Assembly (NCBI GenBank): GCA_019614645.1 | Contig: JABWDB010000032.1 | Coordinates: 806,001 to 870,000 of the forward strand | DNA: 64,000 nucleotides | Direction: 5' to 3' | DNA from: Stratiolaelaps scimitus | Lineage: Eukaryota; Arthropoda; Arachnida; Mesostigmata; Laelapidae | Shown here: positions 36,101 to 48,800 of the stretch, piece after piece | How the letters are laid out: every line of letters starts with the position of its first letter | How positions within the stretch are numbered: the stretch's first letter is position 1 | Program-made: the position numbers and the translations under genes | Notes under the pieces: generated by a model | Database searches by the model: none | What the model saw: the letters and a program-made list of their open reading frames with translations, nothing else | Told to the model about the DNA's origin: nothing

Positions 36101-39100
36101 ATCAGTGGTGGTGGTGGTGGTGACCGCAGTTTTGGTGAGAGGACCGTTGCAACGGTCGCCGCCTCCGCCGCCGACGCGTTAGTTGCTCTCGCTTCTTCGA
36201 GGAGAACGATTCCCGTTGGGCGTTGAGTTAAATCTGGGTGACGCAGTTACTGATGGTGGGCGCAGTGTTGCCTACAATCCCGACTACGCCCTATTTAGCC
36301 GTCAAAAAAAAAGCACATGTTTGTAATACTGAAGTAATACTAATAGTAATAGTACTAATAGCCAGCTGAATTAATTATGTGTGCACATAGCGAAATACCT
36401 TAAACTGTGATCATGATCTTAGTACTTAGCAAAAAGGACGTTCAATATATCGATTAGGCCTCGAACCACTTGCTAATGAAATGAAACATGTTTATCTTTG
36501 CCTGTCACTTTTTAAAGGACATTATAGGCCCTCGATATTCTATTAGCTAACATCGCATGTCGACGCAAAAGGTATACAAAGCCTAGAGCATATTTATTCT
36601 ATGGGACTATCTATAATTTTCCTGTATTTGCTGTCTAAGCAAGTATTCTTGGTGCCCGTCTCAGATCTTTCTATACCTCTTGTATTCTAATGATGGTAGG
36701 ATTAGCTCTGAGGTGATCCTGTCTTCCATTGCGAACACACATGGCCCGGGTGGATGGCAGACGCTGTGAGGGAGACGCTGTCGAAGGATAGATCTGCTAG
36801 TGTTGGATTGTGCGGCTCTGTTCGCACTGGGTGATATTGAGGTGTCCCTGATTAGCGGACCACTCCCAATTTATTTCTTTCAGGAGTGAGTCTCTGACGC
36901 TGTCGTCTGCGGCCTTCCGTCTATACGCCGTTGGGACAGGCTCCCTTTAAAACGCCAGGCTAAAAATCAACAGCTAGCCAGCTCTTTCGGGCGCCCATTC
37001 AGTTTGAAAATTGGCGCACTTCCGTCTGACCTTGTGTACCGAGGTCGCGACTCGGCAGCCCCCGACAACTGGGCTGCGTTCCACAGAAGCAGTATGGGAA
37101 ATGAGACTGGGACGTCGACAAACTGCGTCGCGGACGCGATCCAGTCGGCGGCAATGAGTTGCGAGAAGGGGAAGTGGATCTGGATGTCGGAGTTTCGGGA
37201 CAGAGTGAGAACTGGTATTATGTAAAAGTGAACCTTTTGAGTAGAGCGAACCGAGCAAGAAGGCATTACTTGCTTCCGGTGGCGTCCGTTGAGGGAGGCC
37301 TATATACTACGGTGTCTGGTCATGCGCCTCGTGTATAAGCAGCTCTACGAATCGACTCTGCCGAATGCTATGGGAGGAAAAGCTGCCCAGAAGGGGTTGC
37401 GTCTCATTTTTAGATGGCCATCAACCGTGCAGTCCGGGGAATTAACCATGGAAATTGTCATAGCGACATGAGGTGATATCAATGCATCACGTTTGTGTCT
37501 GCGATATTCACTGGAAAGTGTTACATAGTGAATTGTTCATAGAGGAAAACTTAAGGAAAATTACAAACATGTGTTTCCACTTATAAATCATGAAATCCTG
37601 CTTACAAATGCCGGTTAGCTCACAAGGGGAACGGTGCAGAAAACAAAAACTAGAGGACTATGAGTTGGCTCTGATGAAGCCATTCCGGAAATGTACAGTG
37701 AGACATGTCTCCAATAAAGCACACATGATTTTATAGGTTTATGGTCAGTCACCCAAAGACTCGTATCGCCTTCGGCAGACGAGCCGGCCGCGGGGGTTAC
37801 TGGGTGATCGTCGAGTGCACAGATTCCAGCGGAGATTCGCCTAGAGGGGATTCAGTGCCCTCAGGAGGTAGACAGTCAGCGAACAGGGAATGGAGTTGCA
37901 AACGACGAAATCCGCTTTACTTGTGAATTATTTGCGTTACGACGGCCCAGCCGACCCGCACCCCCAGCCTCCTTTCTCTCTGTCTTTTCCAACGTCGCTG
38001 GATGTCATGAGGAGCAGGGGCAGATGAAGTCCGCCCGCCTGAGCACGGTGGAGAGGGCCGACCGAGCTCGAAGCTGAAGCGGGAACGACAGCGAATGAGA
38101 TTTAAGAGACACCGCTAGCGTTGGCCGGAGATCTTGCGTTCTCTGGGCCCAAGTCGGTGTGTCCTTGCCAATCACGGCAGATCTCCATCGGTTCACCCCC
38201 GGAGAACCCCAGTGTGACCCATGTCCCCTCCCGCCGCCCCCGTCCGCCCAAGGGATCAAAGACGCCAACGGAGTGACAGCTGCAAAGCGGATCTTCCTGG
38301 AGCCGTTTCTTTACTCTGCTTCTCCAGCCCTCGGGAGATGTGTCTTTGTCATCGTTTCTGCTATGAGTGGTGTCATTCCCAGTAACCGGAATAGATTTTA
38401 GTACCGAGGATCAATCTGTGGGCTTCACAAGGTTCAAACAATATTGATTCTGAAGGCTTATAAAATGGTGACCATTTGACTGAGCCTATACTTAGTAATG
38501 AACACTGAGACGCATCTGGAAATACCGTTACAAATTTGCCACCAGCCCTCTCGAACTTTCCGTAAGCTTTTCAGCTGCCCATAGCGCTCTCTTCCATTTC
38601 TCGAATTTGCCATTGGCGTGTGGAAATATCAAGATCAGCGTTATTGCAACATTTCCCATTGAAGTTCTCGTCAAGTTCCGTATCGCGGCTTAACGGCAAA
38701 AAAAAAGTGTTAAGCTTAGACATCAAATGGAGACGACCAGCTGAACGACGAACGACCTCCGACACGAGCCTCTTGTGAAAGTATTTTTCCTCAACATATA
38801 TATTCAAGTTGCAACAAAGGAGGCGTGACAAGCCTCGGTTTTCGAAAGCACCCAAGCTCAGTAGCCACCACTCGAGCTGTAGTGTGTTGTTGAATTCAGT
38901 AGGCTCACCAATGTAACGTCTACCTGAATTTAGCCCATTAGCTAAATTGTGATCTTGTCCTCGGTTTATTGATAGTTTATTCAACCTTATTACAAATTGT
39001 GTCCCCGCTGAACCCGCTAACGGTGGTCAGATCTCTCGCACGCTGACAGCATTGGCTGCAGGCAAGCATATCTACCTAGGTTTTCTGATTGACTCTCAGC

Positions 39101-39519
39101 CAACATAAACCGCTAGCAAGCATAAACCGCTAAATAATAATAGTAATGATTATGTTAATTTTTAGTGTATAATTTTTAATTGTATATTTTAATTATTTCA
39201 TAAAAGGTGTGTACTTTTTAATTTTTTTTTATAAAATGTGTGTACTTTTTATTGTTTTTAATATATAATGTGTGTATTTTTTTTTGTTATTTTAATAACA
39301 TATATGTTCAATAATAATTATTCTAATAACAAAACAATGCTGCTCCTTTCACAGTGTCGAGTGCGTGCATTGCGGCCAGCCAGTTCGCCTGTCATAACAA
39401 AGCGTGTATCGCAAAAGAGCTCATCTGTAACGGTCGGGACGATTGTGGAGATCATTCGGACGAGGCAGATTGCGGTATGATAACGATCCACCAGTCGAGA
39501 ATAGCCTGCATATTTAACT

Positions 39520-39565
<46 letters not shown>

Positions 39566-42500
39566 CATATGGAAATTGTATTTCCGTGCTTGCTGATGTC
39601 ACCTCGATGCGAATCATAACATTACATCGGTGCTGTACACAAGCCTTGAAAACATAGGTAGGCTTTGCTGGCGGACCTAAACCACAGGCCAGCCCAATGC
39701 AGAACAAAAATGAAACTTCACAACGCTTTCTACTGCGCATAATAATATTACGAAGGGGGAGGAATTTCTTTTGTGGACAAATTCGGCAGCTAATCTCAGT
39801 ACTTGGAACAAAACTTGCCCCACCCGTTAATATAGGGGTTACAGCCTCAAGTGTAAGGCCACGTCTGCCAATCAAATCTACTCAACACGCTCTCTCAACG
39901 AATACGAACGAGTAAAAAATGATCCCTCTCATTATGAATTCAGAATATGAAACAGGATATCGATGTGCCGTCCACATTTTAGCCTGAGACTCTCGACAGA
40001 GAGCGCACAACGAGCAAGCGAACAAAACCTAGGACGTTAAATGTTGGCTGGGAGTCAGCCCGAAAACCTAAAAACCTAAAACCTAAAGGGAACAAAACCC
40101 TTGGTCTATCTCTGCAGGCTGTTCACAACACGACACTACCCTATGGGGCACCGGCGACCATACCGTCGTTCTTCGTCAACAGATGATTGACACTTTCGAA
40201 ACGGAGTTTCTTTCAAGCGTTCTCGCTCTTGCTCACGTACAAACGTAGCGAGAAACGTGTCTTTTCAATAAAAAAAAGAAAAAAAATGATACGAAGAGAA
40301 AATCCTTCAAAGGTCCTTCTAAGGGAACGGCGACGGCAAACTTCGCTTGATGTCGAAACGGGCGGTGAAGTTTCCTTTGGCTCGAAGTTTGTCATCGTTC
40401 GTGAGGAAAACTTTCCTTCGAGCTTCACCCTTTTTCTTTCGTTCTGGCGTACACGCCACTAGCTAGATGTAAATACATATTTGTGAAAAAAAGAGAAAAA
40501 CAAAGGCCATTTTGCGGAAGCTTATCTTCGAACGCTTCGCGGTAGACTTAGTCAGTCATAGGTTTGCCTCGTGTCGCACTAGTCACGTGTGACTACAACG
40601 ATGATCAGTCATATCAACAGCGTGCAGCAGCACGCAACGGCCTCTGTAGATTGAACATGAAATATCTGCAGCAGGACGTTGGAAAGTAAAACTTTAAACC
40701 ACACAATCAGCGCAACCATACACCACTTGTGCTCGAGGCTGATTTATCCAGATTATTTTTGGGTATATATATATATATACAAAAAAAAATTATATATAAG
40801 CTATTTACAGTCCATAGAAGCAGATGAGTGTGACGAGCGCTGGTTTACAAGCGGACGCGGCGGTGAGGCCATTTCCACAGTGTTGTTAGCTATTCATAGC
40901 GTTTGCTCGGTGAACAAGCAGCAGCAGCAGGGAGATTGTTGCATTCTCAAAAGTCTCTCACGTTTGTGGAGGAACTTACGTATGAGTATGGACTTGGCAG
41001 CGCTGTCCATCATTTATTTATTAATGTCCTGCTTTGGCGAGCAACGTCATAACAGCACCGAGCTGTCTATAAACTCGACACTCAATATATCCACCCTCTC
41101 CCTCTCCTTGTCATTAGACAAATTGTAACTGAGCTGCCACCTGTGAGAAGGGCCTTCGACGCTGTTTGAGAAACAGCTTCATAATCTACTAATCAGATTA
41201 TGAAGCTGTTTCTCAAACATCGTTTATGGATTTACAGCAAATAAGCCCTACGAGACGAACTGCTTGGCTCCGACATCCCTTAAGACCGTCTCAGCTTATT
41301 CTCGAAGATACAATGACAACGTTCTTTCTGCCTTAGTCAATCTCGTATGTTGACGACATTTGTCAGCTCACCGAATGCTAACTATTCATATAATACGCAC
41401 CCGATCGCTTCAGACAATCCAGCCAATGAAAGTCGAATGATATACCTTCCCCCTACGCCTGCTTTGAGGTAACAATAAGGGAGCATTGGGCGTTGATCAC
41501 AGGAAGGTCTCGGAACACTACGACTTCAATAGGTAGATGCATTTTCTCTCGTTCGCGACTGGCCCATCTGACACTTACCATTGTCTGTCTGCCTTTGTCA
41601 ACTGTCCACAGTGGCGCGAAATTGTAGCTCATCAGACGAGTTTGAGTGTGCTAACGGACGCTGTATACCTCTTCGTTGGAAATGCGATGGTGAGAATGAC
41701 TGCGGAGACACTTCAGACGAGCTCTGCTCATATACGGCTCCACCTCTCCACGGTGGACCCTCGTCCGCTGGCGGCACCAACGGTAAATAGCGAAGGCAGA
41801 GGCGGTCTTTCGGATCGTCAACTGTATCGACCACACGTATATATACATATATTGTAGATATACCTAGCATATGTGAGAGGACCTGAAGGTTAAGAGCTGA
41901 GGTCTGTCAGATAGGGGAACAGCTGAGGGCCAGCTTGAAAAAAAAAACAATTAGTATATGTGAGAGGACCGATAAGGTGGTGAATATTCCCATTGAATGT
42001 TCTGTTGATTTCTTTCCACTGTGAATCCTCCCGAGCAGACCACTCTCAGCCTCAAACCTGGTAGCCCCAGTCCTCGGTTACGACTGCTTTCGGCATTGCT
42101 TCATAAGATGGGCAAGCCCTTGTTAAATGGAAATGTGCAACGGTCGAACCCTATGTGCGTGCACCCACGTGTTGTGCGTCCGATTGGGCAGGGCAGAGCG
42201 TGCGCACACGAATGTACCACCGGGCAACCCGTAGACAGCAATGCCGAGAGGGGACACCGCAAACGTTCTATTATGCTAATGGGGACGAGGTGTATACCGT
42301 ACTGTATGTATGTATATATATATGCAATGTTTACCCGAAATGTCTACGGTAGCACTGTTGAATCTAGCGGTAGAAAATACCTAGTTTAGGAGAATTCTGT
42401 TAATTGGCAACTATTCGTTAAGGAAGTATTTCTTCGGCTCCTACTTGAGCCGAGAGATCGGTTGATTTTCAGCGGGTCTGCGTTGGCATTTGTATAGGGC

Positions 42501-42801
42501 TGTTTTGGCACTAAGGTCATACTGGGAGCGTTTTTGTTTACTTTGTAACATAATAATAATAATAATAATACTAACAAAGAACACTTAGATATGCATCATA
42601 GTTAACAATTCACAATAATCAATGACAATACTCACATATATAACTGCAGATTTATTACGATATTAGAAAATAACCTATTCATAGAATTATGTTTCGTCTT
42701 CCTTGGGTCGAATTATTCTAGATATATATCCCTTGTACAATATTTCATAATACTGTGTGTCTTAATATTTACAGTAATTAGTGACGCAGTTGGAGACAGC
42801 G

Positions 42802-42833
<32 letters not shown>

Positions 42834-45800
42834 TATTTACCTAGAGGAGATTATCATAGACATTGTAAGCGAACCAATGTGTCGGCCGATTCAATGCGGC
42901 CGGTCAGTGCGGGTTCGTACACTGCCGCAGTTTACGACACACTAATCTTAGCTCATTGTTTATCGATGCTAAAAACGTAATCTACGGTGATCTTTACAAA
43001 CGTATACATGTGTGACGTTTATTTTATGAAGTGTTATTTGCGTTTTGTCATTGGCAACAATTTCGAAGTGTGTATCAATGCAGACGGCGTTAGCGTTCTT
43101 AGTGAGTGTGATCTCATAGAAATATAAAAAAAAATCCGTTTCGAGTTGACAACGTTTGTTGCATGAATCAATACAATAGAGCAGTACAAATGGTGGTTCA
43201 TTATTAGATTTTCATATACGAACTGAGATTATGAGAATGCAGTGAAGGTCTCGTAATAAAATAATGATGACGATAAAAGTGAGTGTCGCTGATGAATATT
43301 TAGAATGTCCGAAAGTAGTTGTTTGTATACATAAAATAAATAATGACAGCGTAATTCGGTTCTACCATTATTATTATGATTATTATTATTATTATTATTA
43401 TTATTACTAGTATTATCTATGGCTTCCCGAGACAGACCTGGCAACAAATTCCCAATCTGACATAAGATAATGACATTCATTCAGCGTTGATGTTCAACAT
43501 CGTCATCGTTTTTTTTTTCACACAAGTAATTAATTGAAGCAGCTCAAAGTAACATAATCATAGTTACACGATACATTTGTGTATTGCACGTTATCAGCCT
43601 CAACCAAAATTACCCAAAAAAAAATACACCATACTACACAATACTATCTATATACAACAGTTTTTGCCCAAAGGTCACTTAGCGAACTCGTCGTACGCGC
43701 CGTATCGCCAAGGCAGCCTGACGAAGTTTTCTCAGCACGCGGAAGCGCGGCCTATGTAGTGACGATCAAAGGCTATCATCGTATATAATGTCTTATTGGT
43801 GTATTGCTCTCTCTCTCTCTCTCTCGAAATCCCACTCTATGCAGGCGGGACCATTGGACTGTTGCCGGGATGTCGCGAGTTCCCATGTAAAAGCGGATCA
43901 TGTATGAAGTGCCCAGACTCGAAGGGGCTCCATGGGCCCTGCGGGGATGGAGCATGCAGAGGTAAGCTTATTTGCGCGTGAGTGTCTCTGTGTGTGTGTG
44001 TGACTGTGGAGGAAAGAATTATATATATATATATTTTTTTTTCTAATGTTATGATCATAATGCCCATTATCTCAATAGGTCGAATACGGTTAATTCAATA
44101 CGTCCTACTGTAGCCCCCCCCCCCATCTTGCTTCTATGTCAACTCCAAACCAACCTAGCTACAGCTACCTATCTTACAGCTAGATTGCAAAACCTTAAAG
44201 GTTTTCCGGATCTGACTCTCAGCCAATATCTCACGTCCACGGTACTGCTGTTATCATTGCTTCGCAAGACGGACCCCCAAATGCAAATGCGTAACGGTGG
44301 GGATCGAACCCGTGCACCTACGTGTCTCTCCTCCGATTGCAAGGCGCACACGAATGCACCACCAGGCCACCAAAGGGCTCGACAGATTGCAAAACCTAGA
44401 AACTTGCACCCTATCCAGAGGAGGAACTGAGAGATAGAACATGGCTGGTAATCAACTGCCGGTCCCTGCAGGGCGCTGACTTAAGGAATACTTTTGACAG
44501 TGTTCCCGGTCAATGCCCCAAATGTCAAAATCGGTTCTGGGCTTAGTCAGTAAGAGTCACTACCAGGCAAAAATACCTTAGTGTGAGGTCTGATGTCCAT
44601 GCAGGATTTACCTTTAACATTTTAAAAATAAAAAATGAACGAAACTTGTACCCAATAGTTTTGCAAGCTCCATCGGCTTGCATCGGACCGCAGGTGCGTC
44701 GCAGGTACCCCCATACGATTATTAGATCGCACCCATATTGTCGACCACGTCATCAGCACCACCACCAACCCCGCTCAGCGCAAGGATCAATTCGCCGTAA
44801 AGCGGTTTGGCAACAATCTTCCCCGGTCATTGGTCTGCCTCGCAATGTTTCGGCGGGCGGACCAAGGAGAGTCACTTCCGAGGCTGCGTCGTGACGCGAA
44901 TCGAACAGGCGTATATAACGTCTGTGTGTGAGTGTACTTATTGACCATAGGTGCCCTGGGTCACCGCCTCGCCGAACGTGGTGACGGAAACAGCTGGTGG
45001 CTATTTGGCCGCTTGGAATCGCTTACGAGCAGCGTTTTCTTTTTTTTCCTTCCTTTGGGGTTCTGCTGATGTCAGGAAATATCGGCAGGGAGCGATGATT
45101 GGAGTTTAACACATGTCACTTTCGCGATACGAAAACTTACAGCGTATTGTTTCATGGATAAGTAAGAGATCGATTAATAGGTCGAGTATTGCATTGGTTC
45201 AATATGGTGATGATTTTTCGTTTAATTTTCAAATCAATCAGTAGAACATAGGTAAAAGGTAAAGCTTTATTGATTTACTAAAGGAACTGCATAGAATGCT
45301 TAGGTTCTCTTATATGTCGTGCAACGGGATTCGAACCTGCGACCTCTGGCTTTTTTCAGCCAGAGACTCAGCCGTTACAGGCCACGGCGCTGACGGTGAA
45401 ACAATATACCGTGCGACTTGACGTTGTTTTTGAATAGCTTACAATTCATTGTTATAACCTGACTCGGTGTATAAAGTATGGTGTTATCCTCGCATGATTT
45501 TTGCCATTTTGAGCATAATATGCTAGGAGCACTGACAGTATTATCACTATTGGTGATTGCGTGTGACACTCGTCATTAACTAGTCGGTCTCGTTGTTGGT
45601 TGGATTTGTTGATGTATTCTAAGGGTATATAAAAAAAATATGTATACGATGACTCCAAGTGGCAATGAAATTTCGTTGTTACGTATTGTCTTTACCTATC
45701 CAAATCATCAATCTAAAAATAAAGCCACTTTGGTGAAAGCCGACCATCTCCAACAAGCTAACATATTATCACAGCTCCTTTAATAAACCAATAAACCTTA

Positions 45801-48800
45801 ACGTCTGATCTCTGAGATCCAAGCTGGCAATGGCTCTGTACGGCGGTCTGTATCTCCATCCGAGTGCAGGTTAGGCGACTCAATGAGGGGCAGTCGACCT
45901 AAATTGAACCTGAAGACCGTCATCTCCGACGAACCTATATAGATAGACAACGAAAGAAACACCTACTTATCCAGTTATCCGCCATGAAAGCATCCTTCGG
46001 GTGTCTCTTCTGCATCCGATATTTCGCTTCGTCCCCTATTCATTTCGACATTGGCAGTCTTTTCCCGTCAATACCCACCTCAAGCAGTTATTCGCTGCTC
46101 CGGCAGCATAGTCTCAGAAAGACGTCAAATCCTCTTTCACAGCCTGCACCCCAGCCAGGTCGAGCTGGGGGCTCGTAGGCAGCGAGTTGCCACAGGCATC
46201 GAGAAGAGAGCGCAGCTTGCCTTCCTCCCAACAGAGCATCTTTCATTGCTCGGATATTTTTTCTACTCAAACCCCCCTCCTCCCCCGGACCCCCGGACCC
46301 CAACCGTTATCAGGTGGGTCGAATCTTCTCGCTACTACGGACCGTTGACACTGAACTACTTCAAGCGGCTTTGACGTCCAGTGGACGGCTTTGCCCCTGC
46401 CATCTTGGTGGATTGTCTATCCGAGAGAGAAATCGGGTGGGGATCAATAACGATGAGGCTCCATCTTGGCTAGCTCTTGGATTTGCTGCCTTGCTCCTCT
46501 GCACGCCTCCTTAGATCTCGGCGCTCGACACTCGTGCCTCCGTAGACATTTTCTGTAAACCCTTTTCCACGTATCATCCTCTGGACTGATGATTGTCTGA
46601 TGACTCAGATTTCATCCACGCTATCCCCGCAAAATAAGTTCCCAAGAAAAAGCTCGTTCTTGGGCTGAATGACGAATATATATATTCCCTTAGCACCAAG
46701 TTATGTGAAGTGTTCTGCGATTGGTATTATCGAGTTCTAGCTGGACATTCGCGTGCGGTTTACACCTAGGGTCCGTTTCCAAATCAGCTTAATTTTTGTA
46801 TCGCTCTGAGGGAGTACCATGGCGGGGGAATATGAATTTCGCTTGGGGTCCGTGTCACAAACAAGTCGTCGGATAATAGGTCACTGAAGCTGAGAGGGAG
46901 CTAGAAAAATGAGCTATTTATTGTAAAGTGTGTATACATATAAATTATATTGTAAAGTATGTATATAAATGTATATTGTATTTTTCACCATTTGTCAGCG
47001 TGTTAGGTGGCTTGGCTAATTGTTTTTCTATGGCTGCAAAATACCGGGAGGCCGAAGGCTGCAGGTCCGCGTTGGCCCGCGATAACCTGGTGACAAATAT
47101 AAGAGAACTGAAGCATTGTAAGAAAAAACCTGCAAATCCTTTTATAAACTAGTGAACCTATACCTGTACCTATTTCGCGAGCCGTACGACTTTAACGGGT
47201 GGATCGAAGGCTGTCTGTGATGTGAGATTATGCTAATTTTAGAAACGGACTCCAGGATGGAAATGATACTCCTTGGAATGATCTTCTCCTGATACGATAC
47301 ATTCGTCCTTACCTCCTGACACTCCTGGATATGATCCCGGTATTTTTTGACGGCCTTTCATATTCTGCTCGGTATACGTGTAAACACACGTACGCACCCA
47401 ATATATACCATATATAAACATGGTATATATTGGGTGCGAATCTGCGAACGTGTGATAGCTCCAAACGTAAAAACTACATGGTCCCTAAATAAACCTGACC
47501 GACCACTCACCCACTGAAGATGCCTATGGGTATCCCGTAAGAAGAAAAATTTAAATCGACTACCTCTCATATACATCATAACTTTCGTGCAAGCGCTCGT
47601 TCCTCCCAACAGCGATACGCCCGCAATGGGAAATAGTGCCTGTGGTTATGGGAACCAATTTTGAATATAGTATGGCTTGGATGTACAACGATATTCGCTC
47701 GGGTTAAAGAATATCATGGGTGGATATCCACCGTTTGAAGAGGGTTTGAACAGCTACCATGGGGCTGACGTGTAGCAAGCCTGAATGAAGTAAGTAGGCT
47801 GCCCCCAATGGATCAGCGATGGATAATCGACAACGGGACGGAGATCGCTAATTAGGGTTTGCCATTTTAATAATGGCAAGCGTTTGATTTCATTATCGTT
47901 AGCTTCGCGAATCCATCGCCAGTCGTCCTGCTTCGATTGGCTGGCCGTTACGACAATCGGAGTCGGCGCACGGGGTCCTAGAGAGATTCGGCGTGAATCG
48001 ACGGAAGTCAAGCTCACATTTCCCTCTCTTTCCATTTACACGCTACGGAAAAGCGTCAGCGGCTGGACTCGATGAGACGAGATGGGTCTGGCCGATGTCT
48101 CTGACCACTCTGACCACCAGTGGCAAGCCAGCACGTCTGAATAGATAGATGTCAGCTGGGAACGTCCATTTTCGGCGAGCCCGATGCAAGTCCTTGACCA
48201 GGAACCGAACCTTGTCCTAACCCGAGGCTTCGTGCAATGCAAAACACGCAGGCTATACCGTGGGATGGTACAGCCAATGTTGAAGTCCAATATTGACAGA
48301 AGTACGATGATCAATGCAACTTTCAAGGAGATAAAGATATTGAGATCCTTGTATCAATCAGCGCCCCTGAGGCCACCCGGCACAATTGCCGTAGTAGGGC
48401 CGGGTTTGAACTTTGAACACATCGTACTGTCTCTCATAAGAGGTTCGGCTATTAAGTTCGAGTAAAGGTCTTCGTGAATTGCCGAACGCTATTGGAACTC
48501 TGACCCGCTGATGCTTATTCACCCTATGAAGATTCGACAATTCTCTGAGCTTACTCGAACTATTCGAGTGAACTCTCAATAGATCGCCACATCCAATATA
48601 CGTATATACCGCATTCATGTAGCACCGACGAGTAGAAGGCTTTCAGCTATAATATATCGCTGTTGATCAACGCTAGGACTATATTGGGATACGAGACTAT
48701 CCAGTAAGCAAGCAAACGTAATTAACCCACGTACCCGAAATTATGGAAACATATTAACCCAGTGTCACTTGCCTGTAGGATTCAGATATTATTAGCCAAA

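Larger units (their letters stand above)
28741..39354 (+). other. Lrp4: Lrp4 intron 2 (about 10.6 kb)
   Basis: It begins GTAAGA and ends TTTCACAG. Contents: AT microsatellites (28948, 30073 with flanking inverted arms), family E with a family B copy fused after its poly(A) tail (29657, 29846), family A (30809), family B (31254, 31791, 33662, 34015, 39078), family C (33856), family F (32446), a LINE 3' end (35146) and a palindrome at 36142. The stretches 34.2-35.1 kb and 36.2-39.0 kb show no gene. ORFs at 36967-37266 and 38571-38984 carry no recognised motif. GC-rich patches at 37.7-38.3 kb are likewise unexplained. Confidence 0.6.
39475..41611 (+). other. Lrp4: Lrp4 intron 3 (about 2.1 kb)
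   Basis: It begins GTATGA and ends TGTCCACAG. It holds (AT)n at 39524-39558, a family B 3' end at 40023-40063 followed by a CCTAAA-type tail, an A-rich frame at 40187-40462 open on both strands, and a perfect 24-bp-arm hairpin at 41164-41218. No nested gene is recognised. Confidence 0.7.
41783..43844 (+). other. Lrp4: Lrp4 intron 4 (about 2.1 kb)
   Basis: It begins GTAAAT and ends CTCTATGCAG after a (CT)n polypyrimidine tract (43808-43825). It contains a 5'-truncated family C copy (41884), a family B copy (42045), (AT)n (42802) and a TTA/ATT repeat (43374-43408). Nothing recognised at 42.3-43.3 kb. Confidence 0.7.

Noticed and set aside
37741..38401. GC-rich patch with frames on both strands in intron 2
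   Set aside because: No cysteine pattern, domain or splice borders; a nested gene or an additional Lrp4 exon is not supported.
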